A stretch of DNA of 64,000 nt, taken from positions 15,001 through 79,000 of the forward strand of contig JANAVB010004128.1 in NCBI GenBank assembly GCA_029216955.1. The letters run 5' to 3'. The notes below the pieces were generated by a model. The model was not told the origin of the DNA. It searched no databases and saw nothing but the letters and a program-made list of their open reading frames with translations. The position numbers and the translations under genes were made by a program. The stretch is from Iris pallida. Its lineage: Eukaryota > Streptophyta > Magnoliopsida > Asparagales > Iridaceae. Positions 34,831 to 45,901 of the stretch are shown here, in pieces (within the stretch, counting starts at the first letter, position 1; the number at the start of each line of letters is the position of its first letter).

Positions 34831-35721
34831 AATTATTTTTGTTCACTTTGTTTTTGTTCTCTCTGTATCTGCTTTCTATACAGGGTCGGAAGCAACTTTT
34901 AGTCTTCAATCATTATGTTTAAAGCATGTCAACTTGAAGTACAAGATCATAACAGCCATATGTAAGGAAATATGTCTTTGCAAGTTCTAGTCATGCAAAT
35001 CTAATTTTTGTAAGTCCTATTCATGCAAGATCCTATTTAATATTGACACCAGTTGTAGCTGCCCATGTCCTAATCCTACCAAGCCTAATTTTTTGTTATT
35101 GATATATTTGTTGTATTTTTGCTGTCAGGTGGCCCTACATGAAGTTGAACAATGCAGGTGTTGGGTACTCTGATGCTCATTCTTCTGAAGATTTTGATAT
35201 GCTTCTATGGGTCTATAAACTTGAATGTTTGTTTGTACTTATTTGGCTTTTTTGGGTTTTATCTTCAATTTTGTGAAGATATTAATTTCATTTGGTATAT
35301 TCTTTTTGAATTATATGTTGTACTTGAAAAATCAGTAATCTATGAAATGAAACAACTTCCAGGGAACTATGTGTGTTTGAAGAACAGAGGACTGTTTAAT
35401 TTTGCAATTTAATTTTGTATGCAATCTTCTTGTTTCCAGTTACATTTTAATTTGAAGTGAATGTTTGCAAATATATGAAGTTGTTGATTTTATACCACAA
35501 CAAGATGGAAGTGATGTATATGGTCATAATTAACAATTGATAGTGGTACGATAATTGATCTTTCAAGAGAGCTCAGGGAGTGTTTTGGCTCCTCATTTCA
35601 AGAAATTTGATGAGTAGCCAGTGCTATCTGAAATTATAGAATCTATTTTTCTCATCCTCTCCTATTGGCACTAATGTATGGTCAACAAATTGGCCTCTTA
35701 TTGACACAATTAATTGGGTTT

Positions 35722-35876
35722 TGTTGTGATTTGGATAGACCCAAATTTGGATGCCCTTTATCCATACCCCACAACAAACTCTATCTCATTCCCTCTTTAT
35801 ATGTTATCAATGAGAAAAGCTACGTACATCTTTTCTGGCTACCAATTTTTTTTCTTTCTCTCTTATTTTCACAACA
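35722..35876 (+). repeat. 5' LTR of copia-1
   Basis: 155 bp, TGTTGTGATTTGG to CACAACA, with the primer-site-like leader immediately after. It matches 41241-41394 and 30845-30998. Confidence 0.88.
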
Positions 35877-38200
35877 CGTTATCGGCACCAAAGCTCCATT
35901 TTTTTTTATCAAAACACGAGAAAGACATGATAAGGTGGACAAGCTTTCATGGAACAATGGTACCATCAAATCAAATCAAAAAGGTGCCAATATTCTACTA
36001 GCCATACCAAAGAGGTACCATCTACAAAATATTATCAGTTATTGATTATCACCGATAGTATGCCATTTCTTATAGTTAGAACAGTAATATGATTAAACTT
36101 ATTATATTTGCTATAACCCCTTTTTCACAGAAAATGTAGTTGGCATTTACTGTTTGGATATAATATAGTTAATAATCTAAGATATATTATGGAGCAACTT
36201 TAAACTCCTGGTTATTTAAAATGCTTCAGTGTCTTCCGGAAAAAAATCATTTTGATCCTTAGGGATAACAAACAGATTTATTTTCTCTGACTATTTTACT
36301 ATTTCTGACCCTTCGAACCATTTTTCTCTTCAAGATGCTTCCTTTCTTCAATTAGGGCTCTGAATATGCGCGTCAAGATTCAAAAAGTGCTTAATTTGAT
36401 CCAAAGAAGAAATTCATGTTGTTACTTTGATATGTTACTGTTCTTCTGTTTCAAAATTTTCATTTGCACTAGTTAGATTCAACAATTCTGATCATTGTTC
36501 TATTAGAAGTCTCTTTTAATAATAAAAAAATTGTATAATGATTCAAAATTTATCAACGCACAGAAGAAAGTTATTAGTTGGAATTTTGTTGTTCTGTAAT
36601 ATAACCCTTTTTTTTTTAGTAAACTACATGCAAAAGTTGTGTTTTTTTGTTAATCAATTGTGGTAGATTTCAATTTGAATATTTAGGAATATTGTTTTTA
36701 TATATAGGTGGCCATATTGTTATTAGTTGGAATTCTGATAATTGTTCTGGAATCTGATTCTACGAAAGAATGCCTCCTTGGGTACCCATATTGTTTTTAT
36801 ATATGGGTGGACTTTAGCATCTTGACTGTATACCATCTTGCTTAGTTTTGAGGGGGCTTTGTATTTCTTAACCATACGAAGTCCTCCAAGCAGCTTAGGC
36901 ATTCATTCTCATTCTTAGTTAGCTGTTTTATTAAAGTTTTGATCAATTTGTTATTATTGTTATTTATGATAGAATAACAAAATTATCTTACTCTTGAACT
37001 CCTTTATATGATATTTTTGTCATTAATTAGTATAGATAACATTTATGTTGATCATCCAGTCATCATCATAATTGACATTGTTATCAACTTCAACTTTATT
37101 TTGATATTCGATCTAATCCATAATTGATAAATATAGATACAAAGTCATTTATGACATTATGTCATTTTGGTAAATTATTAAGTGATATATTGACACCAAT
37201 ATACATGGCATCTTCATTTAGTTTGTTTCCATGGTGAGCTAATTGGTTGCATAGATTACACACATGTAGTTTCTTCTTTTCTAATTGTGTATGCTCCCTG
37301 TGACCAATTTCTCAGTTTCTCAAAACCTCAAGTAATGGTCATCATTAGTAGAAGCCAATTATCTAAATAGAAAACTATACAGAATGGATATTTTAACATC
37401 CCTAGATGTCTGAACTTCACGTTCGTATTAAATATGTTTTGATCAGATTTGTAGCATTGGTGACACTTTGATTTGAATAATCAAGGCATTAATTCGTGAA
37501 CAATGATACTTAACCACCAAGTAGAGTGGTCTAGAATAAGGAAGTGAAACCCCAAGAATTTTAGTTTTCTGAACATTCCTACTCAATACCGTACCTCTAG
37601 GTCTTGGACTACAAGAAGAATAAACCTGACATTTCAATAGTTAAAAAGGCATGTCAGACTTCATTTTTGTAAAATTACTCCAACATAATGTTGTAAGGTT
37701 TATTGCTTTCATATATATGTTTTGGAAGTGTTTATTGAATCACATTGGAAGTGTTTATTGAATCACATATATGCCAAACAAAAATTAGATTTGCACAAGG
37801 CGAAATCAATTTTGATTACCTACAAATAATTTTGTTTGCATATATATGCTTTGGAGCACTCAAATGGGTGCATGAATGATAGGTGTTGCGGTGTACGTCC
37901 GAGAGAAACCAGTTGTCCACGAACTAAATTTTTGTAGGCGTAGCGGGTCGCTGGCCCCCGAAAGGCTAACAGTGAAAATATCAACCTGAATGTTGGTATT
38001 TCAATAATGTAGTTGTATATATTCTAAACTATAAAGTTTTAAAGTTGGTGCCATAAGGTTGTTCTATCCGTAGGCATATTACGGATGCAATATTGCCCTA
38101 CCAACTATCATAGACCCGAAGTTCTACGTTTAAAATTATTGTTATTGAGTTAATAATGTCTATATTTGTAACTATTGATATGATATTGGCATATCCAGTA
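35877..38200 (+). other. copia-1 interior, no recognisable coding sequence
   Basis: AT-rich DNA with stops in all frames. A 19-bp unit (TGGAAGTGTTTATTGAATC) is tandemly doubled near 37724-37765. The gag region should lie here but has decayed or been replaced. Confidence 0.5.
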
Positions 38201-38722
38201 AATTGAAACCATGGAAAAACTAGATAGAGATGACTGGTAGTGCTACTTCCAACAAAATACTAGTGTGAAAGTAGTATCCATTATAGATGGTCATGCTCAT
38301 ATTATTAAAGGCTCCGGCAGAGCACACTTAATTTACCCAATGGAACCCACCTGCTTATACAAAAAGTCTTATACGCTCATAATTTCAGGAAATATTATTG
38401 AGTTTTTAAGGACATAAGGACAAACGGGTGTCATATTGCAACTATGAGTGAGGTAAATAAAGAATACATTTGAGAGAAGAACCAGTAGTTCGTCCTAGGG
38501 AACCAGAAGTTCGTCCTAGACATTATCCAGCTATTCACTAGGGATACGGGTTACTCACATTAGGGATGTCAGGTCACATACTACGTTGAGCCAGAAGCTC
38601 AATCCTATAAGGGTCCATTGTGAGCCAGAAGTCGAGTGATCCAATAAATTTTAAATTGTGACATGATTGATAAGATTGTATCTGAATAACTACTAACATA
38701 GTTTCAAATTGCACCTTTTTGG

Positions 38723-38727
<5 letters not shown>

Positions 38728-38770
<43 letters not shown>
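38728..38770. repeat. (TA)n microsatellite
   Basis: About 40 bp of alternating T and A within copia-1. Confidence 0.95.
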
Positions 38771-38774
<4 letters not shown>

Positions 38775-38919
38775 AAACTATAATATTGACATCTATGTTT
38801 TGTGAATTTTTTATGTTTATCTTCTTAATTATTAAATCTTCTAGACATAAGATATTGTTTTTGATCTGTCACATTAATAAGATAATTCCCGGCGTTAGGG
38901 GGAGATATGAAGAAGATAT

Positions 38920-39055
38920 ATTATCGTTCTAGAAGAATGTCGTGAATTATCGCTCTAGAAAAACGACGTAAAGCATCGTTCTAGAAGAACGTCTTGCATC
39001 ATCGTTCTCAAAAAACGTACTAAATCATCATTCCAGAAGAATGTATCATGACATA
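38920..39055. repeat. Imperfect tandem repeat, ~28-30 bp unit, about five copies
   Basis: Core ATCGTTCTAGAAGAACGTC recurs with substitutions. The core is itself nearly palindromic (GTTCTAGAAC), so each unit could form a small hairpin. Confidence 0.8.
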
Positions 39056-40043
39056 TTTCTACTTTATCTAATCTTGACTAAATTAGGAAAAATTATCCTT
39101 TGTTTTTATTGCAAATAAAACATTAGATGCTTAATCGATGTTTTTAATTTTGTTGCATAAAGAGCTATAACGACTATAGATCCTAATAGAAGTACCAAAA
39201 GAACCAAATATAGGCAGCAAATGAATAAGTTCTTTTATAAGAACGCATAAGACCTAAAGGTTTTAAATATTCAGCTCTCTTGAAGAAGAGGCCAAATAAT
39301 ACTAAAGGTTCTAAAGATTCAGCTCTCCAGAAGAAGAGGCCAAATAATATAACACACCATAATGCTCTTGAAGAAGAAGCTCCCGAAGAAGCATCTCATA
39401 TAGAAAGAAAAAAAGTTCATGACAGTCTGGAAGATGTCATGAACCAAAGATCAAATTTCTCAAAGTATATCGCTCTGGTAGAGGATATACCTCGGATTTC
39501 AGAAGAGACTGAGAAAGAGGTACCGGTACCCAAGAAATCTATGTTCAAGAGAAATTTGGAATCAAAAATTTTTGTCATAGATGACGTTATCGAATGAGAA
39601 TAAAAAGGGTGATGAAAATTAAAGGATAACACTAAAACCATGAATAATCTAATGAAAAGATGCGATATCTCTCGCAAGACGCAGAGTGTTTGGTCCTACA
39701 GTACAAAACCAAAAAAAATAAACCCCAGTAGATTTTGAATAGGTGTTTGTAACAAATAGAGATCGAAATGTATAAGAGTAATGTTAGCTCAATGGTTAAC
39801 GAAATGATCATGAATAGAATATGAGTAACTATATTCTCCATTCACAATAGCCTAGATGATAAGGTATATCCTCGAAGGTCGTGGATTTATAATTTTTAGG
39901 TATATCCTTGAAGAATTTGATATTACCAAATTATCCCCGAAGGATCTACAAATGAGCCATATATGGATTAAACCATCTAGAAGAATGTGATAGGCTCATT
40001 GAGTTTATAGAGAAATCCCTGAACGGATTCATCAAAATGGTCA

Positions 40044-40402
40044 CCTCCTGAAGAGAAGATCTCCTGAAGAGATTAAAGTACCTCATGAATAGAAAATCTC
40101 ATGAAGAGATAAAATTTGATAGTATCTCCTGAAGAGATTTGAAATATCTCCGGAAGAGATAAGAAATCTCTGGAAGAGATTAGAATCTCCCGAAGGGATT
40201 GGAATCTCCCGAAGAGATCGAAATCTCCCGAAGAGAGAGGAATCTCCAGAAGAGGTAAAGATAAATCTCCAAAAGAGATCTCTTGTAATCTCATGAAAAA
40301 AATGAATATCTAGAAGAGATCTACTATAAGTCTTCTGTAGAGATAATCTCATGTAGAGATAAATCTCATATAGAGATGAATCTCTTGTAGAGATTTAATA
40401 TG
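40044..40402. repeat. Imperfect tandem repeat with core ATCTCCCGAAGAGAT
   Basis: More than a dozen variants, spaced about 18-28 bp, fill this stretch. Each core begins ATCTC and ends GAGAT, so it is an inverted repeat around a short loop. Confidence 0.85.
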
Positions 40403-41230
40403 AATGATATACCTATAATGATCAGGTCAGTAGGATCTTTTACAATCAAAAGAATATGTTCTAGGTCCTGAAATATCATATTTAAAGAATATAAAATTCT
40501 TTATTGTCATTCACTCAGTACAATTTTTTATGTAAATCTGCTGATATGCATCTACACACATATACTCGAATGAGATAAGGCACGTAAATTATTCTTGATA
40601 TATGTTTTCATCTAATGAGATATATATGCAGTTGAATGATATTTATATGAAACTCATTAAAGGGATTCCACAAGCAAGATATGTTTTATAAATAGTGTTG
40701 CAAATATTTTATAGAGAATTAAAGCAAATCACTGCGGCAAATTCATCAAAGCAAACGGAGAATGTGCATGGCTATGATTTCAGCCGTTCAACAATCAGGG
40801 GGAGTTGCAAGCTTCTAGGAATAACCAATAAGTCTACAAGTATTCATTAGGATATGAGAATAATGTATAAAAATGTATAGACAAAAGATTGGGGTGAGAT
40901 GTAATATTCAGATATATTGGGGGGTTGTTTTTCTTTCTTTATTAATGTAAGAACTATATGCAATTTTTATAATTTGAGAGAGAGCATCCCAAAGATGCTA
41001 ATGGAGACATCTTGAAGCATGTCTTTGCGCATTATACTCTTTTCCTTTGTTGAGTTTTTTTCCACTAGGTTTTTCCTTCGAAAGGTTTTTAATGAGGCCG
41101 TGTAAGTCACACCCACTTGGATTCATGAAGAATACTATTGTACCCTTTTCTTTTCTATAGATTTTTTTTCCAAAAGATGGATTTTTTCCTTAGAAAATTT
41201 TTTAATGAGACAATAATTAAAATGGGCATC

Positions 41231-41240
41231 CAAAGGGGAG
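41231..41240 (+). other. Polypurine tract of copia-1
   Basis: AAAGGGGAG directly precedes the TG of the 3' LTR. Confidence 0.75.
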
Positions 41241-41394
41241 TGTTGTAATTTGGATAGACCCAAATATGGATGCCCTTTATCCATACCCATAAAAAAATCT
41301 ATCTCATTCCCTCTTTATATATCATCAATGAGAAAATCTACGTACATCTTTTCTGGCTACCAATTTCTTCTCTTTCTATCTCATTTTCACAACA
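41241..41394 (+). repeat. 3' LTR of copia-1
   Basis: 154 bp, TGTTGTAATTTGG to CACAACA. It is more diverged from 35722-35876 than the duplicated LTR at 30845 is, fitting insertion before the tandem duplication. Confidence 0.88.
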
Positions 41395-42007
41395 AGTTTT
41401 CTGTTTTTTAGCATTATATGGAGGCATTGTGTAAGACCTTCAGCACCAAAGGAAGGAATGTTTAAACTCCAATTGGATGCAAATTCTGATTGTATTAATG
41501 AAACTGGACGTTTTCTTCTTCGTTATACATGAAGCTTGGTACAAGCAAATAAATGAGAGAATCTTTCATCAATCATCAAACTATTCGTTTTCTTCTTCAT
41601 TATTTAAGTGTCCAACCCATTGTAGTTGTTCCCTTCAGTTACATGGATAAATAGTCAAGTTTTCTTCTTAGTTGTTCAAGTGTCCATTACATTATGGTCG
41701 TTCCCTTCAGTTACAAGGATAAATAGTTTGGACGAGTAATTTGGGGATAAATAGTTTGGACGAGTAATTTGGTTTGGCAGGAAAGATTAATAGTAACATG
41801 GAAAAATGTCCAGGCCATTGTGGTCCTTCCCTTCATTAGTAGTATACATCAAGTATGCACACGAGGAATCATTAGAGTATACATCAAGTAGCACAACTCT
41901 GATACAACCAGATCAAACAAAGCACAAAAAGAAAATCAACACAGAGCCAAACAAAAAGTAAAAAAAAAAGAACTGCTTCATAATTGCTGATACAACCAGA
42001 TTAAACT
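41395..42007. other. AT-rich non-coding stretch with short internal repeats
   Basis: A ~45-bp segment around TTCCCTTCAGTTACA is repeated near 41598-41650 and 41670-41720. A 26-bp unit (GATAAATAGTTTGGACGAGT...) is tandem near 41720-41775. No gene is seen. By position it belongs to the MULE interior. Confidence 0.55.
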
Positions 42008-42185
42008 CTAATGGACTAGTTCTTCGCTGGGATGGTTGAAAGGCTGGTCAGCCAGACTTGATCTTCCACGAACCGGCTCATCATCATCGTTGCCTCTGTC
42101 TCCGATGGTTATGTGCACTGATCCACTACTATCGGCATTGTTGTTGTACACCCTAGTAAAGCACTCGTAGGCATGAACATCTGAC
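42008..42185 (-). pseudogene. PAP-like: Fragment of a purple acid phosphatase gene
   Basis: Read on the minus strand it begins DVHAYECFTRVYNNNADSSG, then SVHITIGDRGNDDEPVRG and LADQPFNHPSEELV before a stop at 42008-42010. Plant purple acid phosphatases have HVHAYERTNRVYNY followed by G.V.ITIGDGGN at the end of the metallophosphatase domain, where the His residues bind metal. The final metal-binding His before VHAYE is replaced here by Asp, and nothing of the rest of the enzyme is present. It is probably an exon fragment captured by the MULE, in the inverse orientation to its transposase. Confidence 0.72.
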
Positions 42186-42237
42186 TTAGTAACACAACTT
42201 CATATATTTACCTTCAACTTATTAACAAAAATTCATG

Positions 42238-42400
42238 GCCAAACCGACGACCATCGACGTCTAAGCAATGGCCTCCCCTATGTCGACGATCACAACCACT
42301 AAGCCATGACTCCCCGGCCAAATCTGTTTCTCCTTCTTGCCTATGAGTCTTCTTCTTGTCAATCTTCTTCTTCTTCCAGACTATTTTTTAGAGTAGGGAG
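42238..42400 (-). repeat. Right arm of the long inverted repeat (inner part)
   Basis: The reverse complement of this segment matches 23637-23753 joined to 27702-27750 without the 3.9-kb CACTA-2. It serves as an empty-site reference for that insertion. copia-2 interrupts the arm at 42400. Confidence 0.85.
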
Positions 42401-43070
42401 TGTTGGGCGCGTGCGAAAGCATTTGCCAACCCACCTGATAAAACAAACCCATGTCTAACGAACATCAATCACAAGATGAAGACAAATATATGGCGATGAC
42501 ATACATCACATGGACAAATCCTAACCTTTAATAACTCAGATGAAATTACAAGATTGACAGAACTCACGTTGAACCCTTTGTCCTAATAGGTTTAACACCC
42601 TCACCACTCTCAAGAAAAAAATAGAAGATTAAAATTGAGATCACTCACCAACCCGTAGCAATCTCCTTAACCGAAGTTGACGACTCCTCGATTAGATCTT
42701 CTTCCTTCTTTCTTGTATGGCCAAGTCCTAAGAGCAAAGTACAGACTCTCTCTTAAATTTTCTTGTGGACGAGCACCCCGAATCTCCACTTTGTGCCTCC
42801 ACCCTCACCCCATATATATAAGACAAGAAAATTATATTCTAGTCATAATAGGATTTCTTAAATAGGAATAAAATAAGAATCTTATTATGCCTAAAATATT
42901 CCATCAACATCCTATTTTAGTTCATAATAGGATTTTCTAAAATAAGAATCCTATTATATCTAAAATAGCATAACACCAATTATGGACATCCAAATCTAAT
43001 CAAATCAAATATTTAACTAGATTTAGATTCCGTAAATATGTTGTTACCAAATTTAGACTGGACTCCAACA
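42401..43070 (-). repeat. 3' LTR of copia-2
   Basis: 670 bp, TGTTGGGCGCG to CTCCAACA on the plus strand. The polypurine tract lies to its right, as required for a minus-strand element. Confidence 0.88.
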
Positions 43071-43085
43071 ATCTCTCCCTCCAGT
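43071..43085 (-). other. Polypurine tract of copia-2
   Basis: On the minus strand GGAGGGAGAGAT abuts the TG start of the 3' LTR. Confidence 0.7.
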
Positions 43086-43969
43086 CTGATGAGAGAGTGT
43101 TGACCCCATGGCTCCTCAAATGGACTCTATGCATGTCGTCCCCGCGATAGAGTTCCTGCTCTCCCATGCCACTGATCTTCGATCCCCGAGCTGATTTGTA
43201 TCTTTATTTGTCTCCAGCTCCTCGACCGTCACGTCGATGCTAGTTGCCATGCGTAGCATCTCCTGCACCACTGATATCCTTTCGATATCAATGACAAGAC
43301 CAAGACCGAAGTCCCTGACGATCAGCCTCACCGTAAGTCTCGGTTGTCTGTCCCCGACTTCCATCTTCCACCGAAAAGTGTTAACGTTCCGACAAACTTT
43401 TTCACCCTTTGCTGGTCAAACCAAGTGGACGGTACGGTTCTCACAAAATTTAAACTCTTGGACCTGTCCACCTTCGTGTCCGAACATGAAGCTTCCCCAT
43501 ATACATGTGTCCTCTAGCAGAATATCACATACTGTGCATGTTGTCGATGACCCACAGCTCCCCCTGAACTATGTGAATGATAATGCTCCCATCTCAGATT
43601 TAGTTTGCTACAAACTTTGATCTCCTTCCTGGCTTCGAACTGCTAAAACCGATGTTGCTCTGTAAAATATTGGCAAACCACCTGTCGCTAAAATTGGATC
43701 CGTAGAGCAACCCTCACCTGGAGACAGACCAGCTGTTACGGGACCGACAGACTGACCCTCAATCTTTAACTCATCACTTTTTATCGCTTTGTCACGACGA
43801 ACCGAATCCTCCGTATTCCTCAAAGCATCTAGAAGCCCCTCCTCAGCAAGTTTTCTATGATCTACCTCCTGTCGAACACCCCTCAATCCTTTATCCGATG
43901 TCTGTGGTTTACATGTACACTCAGCGGCTTGAGCCTGTATATGTCACAACACAAATCTCTTCGTGCCAG
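43086..43969 (-). other. copia-2 interior without recognised domains
   Basis: The region should encode integrase to RNase H, but none is seen. A 92-codon minus-strand frame (43608-43886) follows the protease segment; I do not recognise it. The sequence looks rearranged, not merely mutated. Confidence 0.45.
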
Positions 43970-44533
43970 CTATTGGGAACCCTTCGCAAGCATCCAATCT
44001 TTATTCCCAAACAGACTGCGATAGCCATCATCTGCCAGCCTCCCTACCAAAATTAAGTCATAGCACAAACTCGGTACATGTCGCACATCCCTGAGGACGA
44101 GCTTTTCACCAAATTTCATCGTCAAGTGCACATCAGCGATGCCTACAACTGCAGCCGCCCCCACGTCGCCCACCTTCACACATCCAAACTTGCCGTCGCG
44201 GTATAAAGTAAAGCTCCTCCTATGTGGAATGGCATGATACGATGCCCCCGTGTCCATAACCCAGTCGCCATCATGACACGCGCCATAAGGTTCCTCTACG
44301 TCGGTCGCTGTGATGATGATATCTTCAAACGTCGTGAGAACCTCCTGATAATCCTTGCCTTTGGCCTTTTCAGATTTTAACTTCATGCAGTTCCTCTTGA
44401 TATGACCCATTTCACTACAGTGATAGCAGCCCTCCAAGCGGTCCATAATTGTAAGATCCCGAGAACTCTTTCTTGTGAGGGTGATCATACGAGTGTTTAT
44501 CTGCTCCGTAATCATGGTTGCCAGAACCCCCAA
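43970..44533 (-). pseudogene. gag-pol: copia-2 nucleocapsid-protease fragment
   Basis: A 187-codon open frame on the minus strand. It has a CCHC knuckle (CYHCSEMGHIKRNC, residues about 35-48) and the retroviral-type aspartic protease active site WVMDTGASYHAIPHR (about residues 107-121), then the flap-like VGDVGAAAVVGIADVHLTMK. This is the copia arrangement. The N-terminal capsid part is absent: the frame starts just after a second primer-site-like sequence at 44538-44550. The protease normally cleaves the polyprotein; on its own this fragment would be useless. Confidence 0.8.
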
Positions 44534-44537
44534 AGCT

Positions 44538-44550
44538 CTGATACCAATTA
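44538..44550 (-). other. Second primer-binding-site-like sequence inside copia-2
   Basis: On the minus strand the bases read TGGTATCAGAGCT, a match to the tRNA-iMet complement, preceded by sequence ending CAATAAT. This is separate from the element's own site at 45200-45210. It implies that part of another element's LTR and leader was joined here. Confidence 0.65.
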
Positions 44551-44551
44551 T

Positions 44552-45199
44552 TGAAAACCGGTGTGACTCGAACCGGAGTTGGCCTATGAGGTGCGATATT
44601 GAATTGGGCCCATATGCCTTAAAAGAGAATTCTCATGTAAGGCCTGAACCAATCTCAATTATATACACCACATGATCCCAACTCCTAACCGATTGGGGAC
44701 TAAATTACCAACTTCATTGTCATCCCCCATTTGAGCGCTCAACCGAAAATGAGATACAATCCTACAATCTTCACCTTAGCTCATTTTTGCTAGCCGAATA
44801 ACCTTAGAACTTTACTACATTTGTCCGTTCTCGCTAGTCGAACAACGCACCCATGTTACTTTTTGCTCGTTCCTGCCAGCCGAACAACCTTAGCACTCCT
44901 TGCTACCTTTTTATTCGTTTCTACCAGTCGAGCACCCAAAAGATCTAACATATTGTCATCTCGATCCATTCGACCACATAACCAAACCGACACGTTCATC
45001 TACACCATCATTATGTGCCAACCACAACGTCTTGCTCTACCTTAGGCTCGCCAAACACACGTTTGAAGCTAATTTGTGTAGTTGATGCTCCTACTCCACC
45101 TTAAAAAGAGAGCTCGTATATCCGTGTATATGTATGAACGTTCAGCACCATCTATCTCGAACCAATTAGAGCCGCTCAAACCAGTCCCGTAACCATAGG
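44552..45199 (-). other. copia-2 leader region, non-coding
   Basis: Short imperfect repeats around CTCGTTCCTGCCAGCCGAAC occur near 44785-44935. The first ~150 bp may be LTR remnant of another element. No coding frame of note. Confidence 0.45.
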
Positions 45200-45210
45200 C
45201 TCTGACACCA
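45200..45210 (-). other. Primer binding site of copia-2
   Basis: On the minus strand the leader reads TGGTGTCAGAG two bases after the LTR, one change from the tRNA-iMet complement. Confidence 0.85.
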
Positions 45211-45212
45211 AT

Positions 45213-45896
45213 TGTTGGGCGCGTACGGAAACATTTGCCAACCCACCTGATCAAAGCCAACCCCATCTAATGGACACCAACACAAGATGAAGACAAGTAT
45301 TGGCAGTGACGTATGTCATCTGGACAAATTCCAACCTTTAATAACTCAGATAAAATTATAAGATTGACAGAACTCACGTTGAACCCTTTGTCCTAATAGG
45401 TTCAACCCCCTCACCACTCTCAAGAAGAAAAACAGAAGATTAAAATTGAGATCACTCACCAACCCGTAGCCAACTCACTAATCGAAGTTGACGACTCATC
45501 GATTAGATCTTCTTCTTCCTTCTGTCTTGGATGGCGAAGTCCTAAGAGCAAAGTACGGATTTTTTTCTTAGATTTTCTTGTGGACAAGCATCCCGAATCT
45601 CCACTTTGTGCCTTGTTTTATGCCTCCACCCTCACCCCATATATATAAGATGTGAAAATCATATTCTAGTCATAATAGGATTTCCTAGATATGAACAAAA
45701 TAAGAATTCTATTATGCCTAAAATATTCTATCAACATCATATTTTAGACCTAATAGGATTTTCTAAAATAAGAATCCTATTATATCTAAAATAGCACAAC
45801 ACCAATTATGGACCTCCAAATCTAAGCAAAACAAATACTTAACTAGATTTGGATTACACAAATATGTTGTTACCAAATCCAGACTGGACTCCAACA
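45213..45896 (-). repeat. 5' LTR of copia-2
   Basis: 684 bp, TGTTGGGCGCG to CTCCAACA on the plus strand. It is similar throughout to 42401-43070, with scattered substitutions and small indels. Confidence 0.88.
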
Positions 45897-45901
45897 GGAA
45901 G

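Larger units (their letters stand above)
31086..35964 (+). repeat. Tandem duplication, copy B (about 4.88 kb)
   Basis: Second copy of 26055-31085. It lacks the 172-bp hAT MITE and keeps 15 bp lost from copy A near 26117 (31140-31155). At its right end it continues into the unique interior of copia-1, which shows that copia-1 was present before duplication. Confidence 0.93.
38205..40700 (+). pseudogene. pol: copia-1 pol remnants
   Basis: Discontinuous matches to copia pol: a protease/pre-integrase stretch near 38215-38400 (VSIIDGHAHIIKGSGRAHLI), a Pro/Glu-rich hinge near 39280-39590, and the start of reverse transcriptase near 39670-39850, recognisable in pieces such as VFGPTVQNQKK and FVTNRDRN. 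RNase H-like pieces may lie near 40480-40700. Integrase core and RT catalytic motifs are not visible. Many stops and shifts are present, and two minisatellite-like arrays interrupt it. Confidence 0.55.
35722..41394 (+). mobile_element. copia-1: Ty1/copia LTR retrotransposon with 154-155 bp LTRs, strongly decayed
   Basis: Short LTRs (35722-35876 and 41241-41394) are flanked by GGTTT and AGTTT, a 5-bp duplication with one change. A polypurine tract lies at 41232-41240. The interior has only remnants of the protease/pre-integrase and RT-like regions; gag and integrase are not recognisable. The leader CGTTATCGGCACCA after the 5' LTR resembles the CGTTATCAGCACGA leader common in one group of plant copia elements. 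Confidence 0.85.
42401..45896 (-). mobile_element. copia-2: defective Ty1/copia retrotransposon on the minus strand
   Basis: LTRs 42401-43070 and 45213-45896 are similar throughout. Flanking GGGAG and GGAAG form a 5-bp duplication with one change. The minus-strand primer binding site (complement of CTCTGACACCA at 45200-45210) and polypurine tract (43071-43085) fix the orientation. The 2.1-kb interior keeps only a nucleocapsid-protease frame, so the element is non-autonomous. It interrupts the right arm of the inverted repeat, and the left arm (around 23635) shows the uninterrupted site. Confidence 0.88.

Noticed and set aside
38920..40402. CRISPR-like repeat-spacer arrays
   Set aside because: Repeats are imperfect, spacers are short and variable, no cas genes exist, and the setting is a plant retrotransposon.
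43237..43620. Plus-strand 127-codon frame in copia-2
   Set aside because: It runs antisense to the element's coding direction and shows no recognisable domain.
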